Assembly (NCBI GenBank): GCA_040002995.1
Contig: JBDUDK010000023.1
Span: forward strand, 1 to 60,150
Length of the DNA stretch: 60,150 nucleotides
Direction of reading: 5' to 3'
Source of the DNA: JBDUDK01 sp040002995
Lineage (GTDB): Bacteria > Actinomycetota > Acidimicrobiia > Acidimicrobiales > Ilumatobacteraceae
Shown here: piece after piece, positions 34,784-42,924 of the stretch
Layout of the letters: each line of letters opens with the position of its first letter
Position numbering within the stretch: position 1 is the first letter of the stretch
The notes under the pieces: generated by a model
The model's input: only the letters and a program-made list of their open reading frames with translations
Database searches by the model: none
Told to the model about the DNA's origin: nothing
Made by a program: the position numbers and the translations under genes

Positions 34784-36540
34784 GGAGCACCGACCGGCGT
34801 GTCGAGCTTCTGGTCGACGTCATCGGGCTTGTCGGGATTACCCCTACGCAGCCGGTCCCGCTCGGCGCGCTGTTCGGCTCGATCCTCGTTGCCGGTTGAA
34901 CCATGACTCAGCAAACGACCGACGATGTCAGCCTCGTCCTCGAACTCGCGCCACAAGGTCGCGGTCTGCGCTTCCACCGATTGACGCCGTCGTTCCAAGT
35001 TGATGCGACGCTGCTCGAGTTCCTCGGTGCGAGCCGTGACGTCGGTCAGCTCCATGGCCTCTTGGGCCTGGCGGGCCGAGCCCGTGAGCACGCCGTGGGG
35101 CCCGACGTAGACATCGGCCAGCTCGATGCCGTGCCCCGTGAGGAGGAACTCTCTGATCTGGTTGGAGTGGGCCATGCCACGGGACTTGAGCACGTACAGG
35201 ACCCGGTTGCGTTCGCCGTTGCCCTCCATCGTCTCTAGGCGGAGCCAGGTGTCGACCAATGAGGTCATCTTCAGCTCGGCCTCAGTCGGTTGCAGGGCCG
35301 AGAAAATACTTGTGAACAGCGCGGTCACGCCCTTGCCCTTCAGGAAGTCGACCTGCTGGGTCAGCAGGTCGGACACATCGACCCCCGTCCCCACCCGCAC
35401 TAGGTCCGAGATGGGGTCCATGACGACGACCGCAGGTTCGAATTCGGTCACGAACTTCTGAACGGCGAACAGATGCGCTTCGAGGCTGAGACGGCTGGGA
35501 CGGAAGCATTGAAACTCCAGCAGTCCCGCGTCGACCCACTTCTTCAGATCCATGCCCACCGAAGTCATGTTGCGCACGATCTCGGCCTCGGACTGCTCGA
35601 ACGCGAAGTACACCGCCCGTTCGCCCCGGCTGCACGTGGCGTCGCAGAACTGCGCCGCGAGTGTCGACTTGCCGACGCCGGCCGTACCGCTGACGAGAAC
35701 GGTGCTGCCCTTGTAGAAGCCTCCGGCACCGAGCATGACGTCGACGCGGTCCACACCTGTCGACACCCGCTCCGCGGACACGCTGTGACGAAGTCCGAGT
35801 GAGGTGATCGGCAAGACCGACACGCCCATCTCACCGATGAGGAACGGATACTCGTTGGTTCCGTGCAGCGAGCCCCGGTACTTGAGGATGCGTAAGCGCC
35901 GCGTCGAAGTCTGTTCGGTGACACGGTGGTCGAGAAGGACCACACAGTCAGAGACGTACTCCTCGATGCCATGACGGGTGAGAGTCCCGTCGCCTTGCTC
36001 GCCAGTGATCACGGACGTGACGCCGCGTTGCCTAAGCCACCGGAACAACCGACTTAGTTCGGAACGCAGAATGACCGTGTTCGAGAACGCTCCGAACAGC
36101 GTCTCGATGGTGTCGATTACCACCCGTTTGGCCCCCACGGCTTGGATCGCCACCTCGAGCCGCAGAAACAGCCCGTCGAGATCCCACTCGCCGCTCTCTT
36201 TTGTGTCTGCGCGCACCACGTCGATGTGGTCAATGACGAGCCGGCCGTCCGCTTCGAGCTGGGCGAGGTCGAATCCCAGCGACGCGTGGTTCTCGACGAG
36301 GTCCTGAGCGGTCTCCTCGAACGCGATGAACACCCCCGGCTCGTTGAATTCCGTGATCCCGCGGACAAGGAACTCCATGGCGACGAGGGTCTTGCCGCAT
36401 CCGGCCGGGCCGCAGATCAGCGTCGACCGCGACCGAGGCAGACCCCCGCCGGTGACTTCGTCGAGGCCGCTGATTCCCGTCGGCGTCTTCCGCAACGTGG
36501 CCATCGAAACGGCCGAGCCGTGGATCTTCGTCTCCGTCAT
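34780..36540 (-). CDS. kaiC: KaiC-family double ATPase
   Basis: 586 residues with the two KaiC domains in tandem. CI: Walker A GPAGCGKT (44-51), catalytic Glu pair E75-E76, Walker B VVIDT (140-144). CII: Walker A GTAGVGKS (285-292), then E315-Q316 where classical KaiC has two Glu. The region matching the cyanobacterial Ser431/Thr432 phosphosites aligns by eye as T426-S427 (KMTSLVDT), so phosphorylatable residues persist in swapped order. After about 490 there is a coiled-coil and acidic tail in place of the KaiA-binding peptide. Start ATG 36540; the frame open to 37065 is a shadow of the upstream gene. Coupled to kaiB by a 4-bp overlap. No kaiA is present in the window. Confidence 0.95.
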   Translation of the reverse strand: MTETKIHGSAVSMATLRKTPTGISGLDEVTGGGLPRSRSTLICGPAGCGKTLVAMEFLVRGITEFNEPGVFIAFEETAQDLVENHASLGFDLAQLEADGRLVIDHIDVVRADTKESGEWDLDGLFLRLEVAIQAVGAKRVVIDTIETLFGAFSNTVILRSELSRLFRWLRQRGVTSVITGEQGDGTLTRHGIEEYVSDCVVLLDHRVTEQTSTRRLRILKYRGSLHGTNEYPFLIGEMGVSVLPITSLGLRHSVSAERVSTGVDRVDVMLGAGGFYKGSTVLVSGTAGVGKSTLAAQFCDATCSRGERAVYFAFEQSEAEIVRNMTSVGMDLKKWVDAGLLEFQCFRPSRLSLEAHLFAVQKFVTEFEPAVVVMDPISDLVRVGTGVDVSDLLTQQVDFLKGKGVTALFTSIFSALQPTEAELKMTSLVDTWLRLETMEGNGERNRVLYVLKSRGMAHSNQIREFLLTGHGIELADVYVGPHGVLTGSARQAQEAMELTDVTARTEELEQRRINLERRRQSVEAQTATLWREFEDEADIVGRLLSHGSTGNEDRAEQRAERDRLRRGNPDKPDDVDQKLDTPVGAP

Positions 36541-36706
36541 CGAGTCGCCCGCTCTTTCGCTGGGGTGCGAGCCGCGAGGACCAGACGGCGAGACAGCACG
36601 CCGAAAACGGCGTCGCGAGGTCAAGCTACCACCTTGCGTCGCCACGACCGGGGCGGGAGCCGGCGCGTCCGCCCCCGTCAAGCGGAAAACCCGCAGGTCA
36701 GACGGG

Positions 36707-37786
36707 TCAGAGCCGCAGAGGCGGGTAGTAGTGGTCGCCGCCGCCGATCGCCCGCACATCGTCGAGCCAGTTGCCGGCGTAGACCTCGTTCGGGCCCTGA
36801 AGGAGGTCGTTGGCCTCCGCCCCCTCCGGCGTCGTGACGAGGGTCCACGCCTGGCGCTTGTAAGTGAAGTTCTCCGGGTAGAGCCGGTGGGCCTCGCGCC
36901 ACCAGGGCACGGCCGCATCGTTGCCCTCGGTGTGGAACAGGTGCTGCCCCAGCTCGAAATAGGCGGCCGCGGTCGAGTGCTCGATCGGACGGCCACCGGA
37001 ACGGGCGATGACCTCATCGGGCGACAGCGCGTAGGCGCTCTCGCAACCGTGCTCGACCCAATCACGGATTGCGGCTCGATATTCGTCCGGTTTGGACTCG
37101 AGCTTCTTTACCTCGACCATGATCTCTTTGATCCGCTCGGGGAGGTCGTCGGGAATGGGCGCGTCCCGACGGAGGTAGGTCTCGATCGAGGCCACCTCGG
37201 CAGCCCGCACGATCATGCCGTCTTCGTCGATCCACACGCACATGGGCACGTTCATGAATCCGAAGAGCTCGTCGGTGATGTGGGCGGTGTCGATGAGCGA
37301 CGGATGTGCCGGCGCCGCCGCCGTGATCCAAGGCCGGGCGTGCTCGGGGTTGATATCGAGCGCCACCGTGACGACGCTCAGGCCGGCCGCCTCGTATTCA
37401 GCATGTAGTGCCTGCCACCCGGGCAGGCTGGTGCGACAACCTCACCAACTGGCCCACGCCACCATCACGATCTTGCAACCCCGCAGCGAGCTGAGCGAGA
37501 ACTCGCTCCCGTCAATCTGCGGCAGTGTCAGCTCGGGAGCGCGTGCCGTCGTGAGGCTCTGGCCTCCGGATTCAGGACCAAGTGCGTACAACCCGTGAGC
37601 CTCGTCGTGCACCAGGGGCATACGGAGTCGCTCTTGAAGCACTTTGACGTCGAGCGTTCCGTCACCGCGATCGACGCCCGGCGCAGGTATGCACACGTCG
37701 CCCTTACAGAGACCCTCTGGCGTCGCGGCCCAGCCCGTGCGGTGGGTGAAAGCCGTTGCGTCGACGGCCAGAGAGTTGAGGATCAC
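36707..37786 (-). CDS. Thioredoxin-like selenoprotein, Sec at residue 115
   Basis: Two open frames in one register, separated only by a TGA (37444-37442), join into a 359-residue AhpC/TSA-TlpA-like protein. The TGA falls at the redox-active position: it follows VAWASW and precedes GCRTSLPGWQAL, where relatives as I recall them read WASWCGCR. After it come the thioredoxin-fold elements VVTVALDI, the cis-Pro region NVPMCVWIDEDG and a helical C-terminus. A SECIS-like hairpin lies 20 nt downstream (see 37410-37444). I read TGA as selenocysteine; a Cys-to-stop mutation is the alternative. Start is GTG 37786. It lies 166 bp upstream of kaiC on the same strand, with a small hairpin (36598-36613) between them. 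Confidence 0.8.
37410..37444 (-). promoter_or_regulatory. Bacterial SECIS-like element after in-frame UGA
   Basis: On the minus strand, UGA (37444-37442) is followed after 13 nt by a perfect 7-bp stem GCCTGCC/GGCAGGC (37428-37422 with 37416-37410) enclosing the 5-base loop CGGGT. The loop begins 20 nt after the UGA, within the 16-37 nt window described for bacterial SECIS elements, and has G among its first two bases. The hairpin is within coding sequence, as bacterial SECIS are. Confidence 0.65.
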
Positions 37787-37843
37787 CGACCGACACTAAC
37801 TCGCGCTCACTGAAATCGAAGTTCCGAGCGGTAGCGTTGGAGC

Positions 37844-38740
37844 GTGGAGTTTGTGAAATGGCTCGATCGACCAACGCTGAGGCGCCCTGTTCTCGTCGCC
37901 GCGTTTGCGGGGTGGAATGACGCGGCCGAGGCCGCCACCACTGCTGTTCGCTACCTGCACGAGACATGGCACGCCCATCCGTTCGCGTCGATCGAACCGG
38001 AGGAGTTTTTCGACTTCTCTTCGACGCGCCCCACCGTTTTTCTCCGCGATGGTCAGACTCGCGAGATCGCCTGGCCCACGACGGAGTTCTCCGTCGCCAA
38101 GTTGCCGGGCGCCAGCCACGACATCGTGCTGCTCCAGGGCACCGAACCTCAGTTGAAGTGGCGGACGTTCTGCCGGCAGGTCACCGACGTCGCCCACGCG
38201 TTACGGGCCGATCTGGTACTCACGCTCGGTGCGCTGCTCGCCGACGTTCCCCACTCCCGGCCGGTTTCGATCATCGGCACGGCCACCGACGCGGGCCTCA
38301 TTGCCCGCTATGGACTTCAGCGCAGCCGCTACGAAGGCCCCACGGGAATCGTCGGAGTGCTCCAGGACGCGTGCACCACCACCGGAATCGCGTCGGCCTC
38401 GTTGTGGGCCGCGGCGCCGAACTACGTCGCCCACGCCCGCTCACCCAAGGCAGCGTTGGCCCTCACCACCCGCGCGTGCGCGTTACTCGAGTTGCCCGTC
38501 TCGACCACGGCCCTCGAGCTCGCCGCGGCCGACTACGAGCGGGAGGTTTCGGAACTCGTCGAAGCCGACGAGGACACGGCCGACTACGTGCACCGGCTCG
38601 AGTCGATGGTCGACGGTGGAGAGATCCAATTCGGCGTCGACGATGACGAGCCGGTGAGTTCCGGGGAGCCGGCCGAAAGTGGTTCGGGTGAGATGCTCGT
38701 CGAAGAAGTCGAGCGGTTTCTGCGCGAGCAGGGCAGCTGA
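37844..38740 (+). CDS. PAC2 family protein
   Basis: 298 residues of the PAC2 (proteasome assembly chaperone 2-like) family, common in actinobacteria that carry proteasomes. Typical segments are LVAAFAGWNDAAEAAT, the FFDFSSTRP strand, GTEPQLKWRTF and YEGPTGIVGVLQD. The C-terminal 60 residues are acidic. GTG start at 37844. Divergent from the selenoprotein gene with a 57-bp spacer, so the two share a promoter region. Confidence 0.92.
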   Translation: MEFVKWLDRPTLRRPVLVAAFAGWNDAAEAATTAVRYLHETWHAHPFASIEPEEFFDFSSTRPTVFLRDGQTREIAWPTTEFSVAKLPGASHDIVLLQGTEPQLKWRTFCRQVTDVAHALRADLVLTLGALLADVPHSRPVSIIGTATDAGLIARYGLQRSRYEGPTGIVGVLQDACTTTGIASASLWAAAPNYVAHARSPKAALALTTRACALLELPVSTTALELAAADYEREVSELVEADEDTADYVHRLESMVDGGEIQFGVDDDEPVSSGEPAESGSGEMLVEEVERFLREQGS

Positions 38741-38749
38741 CGCGACCAC

Positions 38750-39223
38750 GTGACCGAACGCGTGCCCACCTGCGTGTGGCGTATCTCCGACGCGCTCCTG
38801 CTCGCACTCGATGACGCGTTCGGCGAACCGACCGACACGTACGTCAACGGTTCACAGGTCTGGTTGCTCGAAAACGGGCCGGCCGGGGCGACGCTCGAGT
38901 GGCGCCTCCATCCAGCGCCGGGGTTCAAGCTGCCCGCGGGCACGACGGCTTTCGAGTTGCTCGCGTCGGTGGTGTGGGATCTCAGAGCGGGGGCGGCGCC
39001 GGCCGTGCCGATCGACTCGTTGTGGGAGGGCCTCGAAGCCTTTCCGGCGTTCGCCGACGAGGTCGAGCCCGCGCCGTTGGCGGCCACCGTCACCGAGACG
39101 ATCGGCATCGCACCGGATGCGTTCGGCGCGGTTGACCACACGCCCATCGGCGACGCGTGGGAGCACTCACAGCGCACGGTGTCGGTGATCGAGATGCTGT
39201 TCGAGCAGCTCCGCACGGTTTGA
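38750..39223 (+). CDS. Conserved-looking hypothetical protein
   Basis: 157 residues, GTG start, 9 bp after the PAC2 gene and probably co-transcribed. No signal peptide or membrane helix. Trp-rich segments (TCVWRISDALLLALDDAFG, ASVVWDLRAG) look like a real globular protein. No family recognised; probably an actinobacterial lineage-specific partner of the PAC2 operon. Confidence 0.65.
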   Translation: MTERVPTCVWRISDALLLALDDAFGEPTDTYVNGSQVWLLENGPAGATLEWRLHPAPGFKLPAGTTAFELLASVVWDLRAGAAPAVPIDSLWEGLEAFPAFADEVEPAPLAATVTETIGIAPDAFGAVDHTPIGDAWEHSQRTVSVIEMLFEQLRTV

Positions 39224-39239
39224 GTAGGAGCGGCTTAAA

Positions 39240-39947
39240 TCACACCTCGCCGTGTGCTCGCCACACCGGCATGCGCGGGCGATCGAACTTGACCTCGATC
39301 GGGCCGCCCTTGATCGCCGCAAAGGCCGTCGGCGCCCACGCGTCGGCCCCCGCGAGCGGCGACGGCATCGCGTCCTCTGCGAACCATCCGACATCGGAGG
39401 TCTCGAGCGGGTGGCCCTCGAGCTTGCCGCCGAGTGCGCGGCAGTGGAACACGAGCGAGTACAGCGGCACGCGGGTGAAGCCCATTCTCAAGCCGTCGAT
39501 GACAGCGATGAGGCGCACCACCTCACAGTCGATGCCGGTTTCCTCTTTGACCTCCTTCATGGCCACTTCGGCGGGTGAATAGCCGACGTCGGCCCACCCG
39601 GTCGGGTAGAGCCACACGCCGGAGTCGGCCCGGCGCACGAGCAGGATCTCGCCGGCGTCGTTGCCGACCACCGCGCCGACGGCGACCTTGGGGGTGACGT
39701 AGCCCGCGACGCCCTCACCGACAGAGTCGAGCCACTCCTGGACGAAATGGTCGTCCTCACGGCGGATCATGAGCTCGTCTTCGGCCGCGGCCCTGATATC
39801 GGCGGCCACGTGGAGCACTTCCTCGTAGCGCTCCCGCTCGTACAGGCTTTGGGTAAACCCGATACCGGTGCGGGCTATGCCCGCGAGCGCCGCGCTCCAG
39901 CGCAGCAGGTCGCGCAGGAAGTCGCCCGCAGCTGCTTCGTCGGCCAC
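39240..39947 (-). CDS. NUDIX hydrolase with N-terminal helical domain
   Basis: 235 residues. An N-terminal helical region (about 1-65) of the type that precedes some NUDIX hydrolases is followed by a NUDIX fold with the box GWADVGYSPAEVAMKEVKEE then TG (G-x5-E-x7-K-E-V-x-E-E-x-G; the usual Arg is Lys). Such enzymes cleave nucleoside-diphosphate-linked compounds; ADP-sugar or coenzyme substrates are possible. It follows glnD by 18 bp on the same strand. Confidence 0.9.
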   Translation of the reverse strand: MADEAAAGDFLRDLLRWSAALAGIARTGIGFTQSLYERERYEEVLHVAADIRAAAEDELMIRREDDHFVQEWLDSVGEGVAGYVTPKVAVGAVVGNDAGEILLVRRADSGVWLYPTGWADVGYSPAEVAMKEVKEETGIDCEVVRLIAVIDGLRMGFTRVPLYSLVFHCRALGGKLEGHPLETSDVGWFAEDAMPSPLAGADAWAPTAFAAIKGGPIEVKFDRPRMPVWRAHGEV

Positions 39948-39965
39948 TCGTTCACCCTAGCGACG

Positions 39966-42266
39966 TCATGTTGCCGACACGCTGTGCACGATCGCCCGCT
40001 CGATCTCGGCGATCTGCGCGGGGTCGGTGACCTTGGCGCCCGCGGCGGTTCTCACGTAGAACGAGTCAACGACGTCGTGGGCGAGCGTCTGCACCTTGGC
40101 GTGGCGGATGTCGAGCAACATGTCGGCGAGCGCGCGTGCGATCCGGTACAGAACGCCGGTGCGGTCAGGACAACGGACCTCGAGAACGGTGGCGTTCGAC
40201 GACGCATCGTTGTGGACGCGTACCGTGGGCGGCCCCGCGATACCGGCGCGCCCGCGCGCCGGGCGGTCGTAACTGCGGGCCCGCTCGGCCAAACGTGCAT
40301 CGAGCGCAAGCCGGCCATCGAGGGCCCGTTGGAGGTCACCTACCACCCGATCCCATGGCACGGGTCCGTGGGGCGGAATCGCCACGCGGAACTCCGATGC
40401 GGCCATTCCCTCTTCGTCGGAATGGGCTTGCGCGGACAGCACGTCGAGACCATGCAACGACAGGACGCCCGCTACGCGCGCAAACACGCCGGGCCGGTCG
40501 GGCGCCACAACAGTGAGGCGGTCCGCCTCGCCCCGAAGCGTCGTCCGCATCGCACCCATGAGCGCGAGAACCTCGGGCGAAGGGAACGGTGACCACGCCA
40601 CTTCATGCACCGCACCGCCGCCGAGCACGTGCGCCGTGCGGTCGACCAGCTCGCCCACGAGCTCGGCCTTCCACGGCCCCCACGCCGTCGGCCCCGTGGC
40701 CATCGAGTCGGCCTCGGTGAGCGTGGCCAGCAGCTCAAGCACCGAAGCGTTTCCGACCGCCTGCGCGACGGCGACGATCGTCGCGTCGTCGGCCAAGTCG
40801 CGCCGGGTGGCGACGTCGGGCAACAGAAGGTGGTGCCGCACCATCGCGACCAGCACCTCGGCATCGTCGGGGGGCAGGCCCATGCGCGGCGCGATGGTAG
40901 CGACGAGTTCGACGCCGACCTCGGTGTGGTCGCCCGGATAGCCCTTGCCGATGTCGTGGAGGAGCGCGCCGAAGACGAGCAGGTCTGGCCGGCCCACTCG
41001 GTCGGCAAGCTCCGCGGCATTCGCCGTGGCCTCGAGGAGATGGCGATCGACGGTATAGCGGTGATAGGCGTTGCGTTGCGGTTTGGCTCGCACCGCCGCC
41101 CATTCCGGAAGCACCCGCACGAGCAGGCCGCGCTGGTCGACGGCCTCAAGCACCGGCACGGCATCGCGGCCACAGAGCAGCAAGGCGGCGAGGTCGTCGC
41201 TCGCCCCCACGGGCCAGGGGTCAGGAAAGTCCGGCGTCTCGGCCACCAGCCGTTCCAACGACTCACGATCGATGCGCGTGCGGTGACGGGCGGCGGCGCC
41301 CGCCGCCCGAAGCACGAGGGTCGGATCGCTCGCCGGACGCGCCGCGCGCTCGAGATGCACCTCCCCGCCGCGAAGCACGAGACCGGTGGCGAGCGGAGTG
41401 TCGGCGGTCGCCACGCGACGCGCCGGCGCGAGGGCGGCCCGCACGCGGTGCCAACTCTCGTCGCTTGTCCACGCGATCGTGCGCGCCGCCGTCGACACCG
41501 CGGCCATAAGCGCGTCGGCGTCGCGATAGGCAAGCGCAGCAGCCACGACATCCTGCTCGTCGAGCGTGAGCACATCGCGGTGACGTCCCGTGACTCGGTG
41601 CAGCTCCACGCGCGTGGCAAGGAGGACGTCGTAGGCGTCGCCGATGAGCTCGGCGTCGCCGGGGAACATCACGAGGTCGGCGGCCATCGCCCAGTTGAGC
41701 GCGTGCACATCGCGTAGTCCCCCTCTGCCGTCCTTGAGGTTGGGCTCGAGGAGGAAGGCCACCTCACCGGCTTCGGCATGGCGTTGATCGACCCGGGCCA
41801 CCACCTGCGCCAACCATTTCGTCGAGCGATTCCCCCACTGCGCGAGGGCTTTCGCCGACAGCTCGTCGGTGAGCGATCGGTCGCCGCCGAGGTGGCGAAC
41901 CGTGAGAAACGACGTGGCTGTGTCGAGGTCACCGTCGGCGAGTTTGAGGGCCTCCTTCACCGTGCGCACCGCGTGTCCTAGCTTCACGTTGGCGTCCCAT
42001 ATCGGATACCACACCCGCCCCGCGAGCTCCGCGACGTCGCGCCGGCCGCTGTGCAGCAACAGCACGTCGAGATCGCTGCCCGGTGCCAGCTCGCCGCGTC
42101 CGTAGCCTCCGACTGCGAGCAGGGCGACGCCCTTGGCCTCACCACGGTGCGCCGCCTCGAAGAGATCGGCCAGCCAACGGTCGGTGGCATTGCTCAACGC
42201 GCGGCAGAACGCCGCGCCCCGGATCGTCGTGTCGGCCAGGAGGTCTTGGCGGTCGGGCGAGGTCAT
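39966..42266 (-). CDS. glnD: GlnD, PII uridylyltransferase / uridylyl-removing enzyme
   Basis: 766 residues with the standard GlnD order: nucleotidyltransferase (GGYGRGEL at 53-60 and the SDLD metal aspartates D65/D67), the GlnD-linker (LEPNLKDGRGGLRDVHALNW), an HD phosphohydrolase (LLHDIGKGYPGDHTEVG) and two C-terminal ACT domains (VVAPDRPGVFARVAGVL and VRCPDRTGVLYRIARAL). It modifies PII proteins in response to glutamine; no glnB or amtB lies in the window after it. I use ATG 42266; upstream sequence overlaps the divergent ankyrin gene. Confidence 0.95.
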   Translation of the reverse strand: MTSPDRQDLLADTTIRGAAFCRALSNATDRWLADLFEAAHRGEAKGVALLAVGGYGRGELAPGSDLDVLLLHSGRRDVAELAGRVWYPIWDANVKLGHAVRTVKEALKLADGDLDTATSFLTVRHLGGDRSLTDELSAKALAQWGNRSTKWLAQVVARVDQRHAEAGEVAFLLEPNLKDGRGGLRDVHALNWAMAADLVMFPGDAELIGDAYDVLLATRVELHRVTGRHRDVLTLDEQDVVAAALAYRDADALMAAVSTAARTIAWTSDESWHRVRAALAPARRVATADTPLATGLVLRGGEVHLERAARPASDPTLVLRAAGAAARHRTRIDRESLERLVAETPDFPDPWPVGASDDLAALLLCGRDAVPVLEAVDQRGLLVRVLPEWAAVRAKPQRNAYHRYTVDRHLLEATANAAELADRVGRPDLLVFGALLHDIGKGYPGDHTEVGVELVATIAPRMGLPPDDAEVLVAMVRHHLLLPDVATRRDLADDATIVAVAQAVGNASVLELLATLTEADSMATGPTAWGPWKAELVGELVDRTAHVLGGGAVHEVAWSPFPSPEVLALMGAMRTTLRGEADRLTVVAPDRPGVFARVAGVLSLHGLDVLSAQAHSDEEGMAASEFRVAIPPHGPVPWDRVVGDLQRALDGRLALDARLAERARSYDRPARGRAGIAGPPTVRVHNDASSNATVLEVRCPDRTGVLYRIARALADMLLDIRHAKVQTLAHDVVDSFYVRTAAGAKVTDPAQIAEIERAIVHSVSAT

Positions 42267-42294
42267 GGGCTCAGCGAGCGTACATTTGCCGCGT

Positions 42295-42924
42295 GTGGAG
42301 GAGCTGTTTCGAGGGCAGCTGTTAGACGCCATTTGGGCCGGCGACTTAGGCGCGGTGCAGCGCGCTCTCGATGCCGCGCCGGGTGCGGCATCGAGCCGAG
42401 GACCCGACGGTGTGTCGGCTGTTCTCACGGCGCGCTACCGAGGCCACCACGAGATCGTCGAGACGCTCATCCGCGCCGGTTGCGATCTGGACGTCTTCGA
42501 TGCGGCCGCGCTCGGACGGGTCGGTCACCTCGACGTGATGCTGTCGCTCGATCCCGCGCTGGCTACCGGGTGGGCGACCGACGGCTTCTACCCACTCGCG
42601 CTGGCGGCGTTCTACGGACAGCACGCCGCGCTACAACGTCTGCTCGCCGCGGGTGCGGGCATTCAGATCAACGAACCGTCCCGCAACCCCATGCGCGTGG
42701 CGACCATTCATGCCGCGGTTGCGAGCCGATCGCTCGAAGTCGTGGAGGCCGTGATCGCGGCAGGGGCCGACGTCAATGCCCGCCAGCAGGGTGAGTTCAC
42801 CGCGCTGCACGAGGCCGTGCACACCGGCAGCCGCGAGATCGAAGCTCTTCTACTCGCGCACGGCGCCGACCCCGGCGCGCTCGACGCCGAAGGCCGCCGT
42901 CCGGAGCGACTCAGATCAGCTTGA
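42295..42924 (+). CDS. Ankyrin-repeat protein
   Basis: 209 residues with about five ankyrin repeats (GHHEIVETLIRAGCDLD, FYGQHAALQRLLAAGAGI, SLEVVEAVIAAGADVNARQ, FTALHEAVHTGSREIEALLLAHGAD). GTG start at 42295, divergent from glnD across 28 bp. The stop overlaps the convergent flavoprotein gene by 14 bp. Probably a small protein-binding adaptor; partner unknown. Confidence 0.85.
   Translation: MEELFRGQLLDAIWAGDLGAVQRALDAAPGAASSRGPDGVSAVLTARYRGHHEIVETLIRAGCDLDVFDAAALGRVGHLDVMLSLDPALATGWATDGFYPLALAAFYGQHAALQRLLAAGAGIQINEPSRNPMRVATIHAAVASRSLEVVEAVIAAGADVNARQQGEFTALHEAVHTGSREIEALLLAHGADPGALDAEGRRPERLRSA

Noticed and set aside
36541..37065. N-terminal extension of KaiC
   Set aside because: The extra 175 residues are the out-of-frame reading of the selenoprotein gene plus spacer; KaiC starts at ATG 36540.
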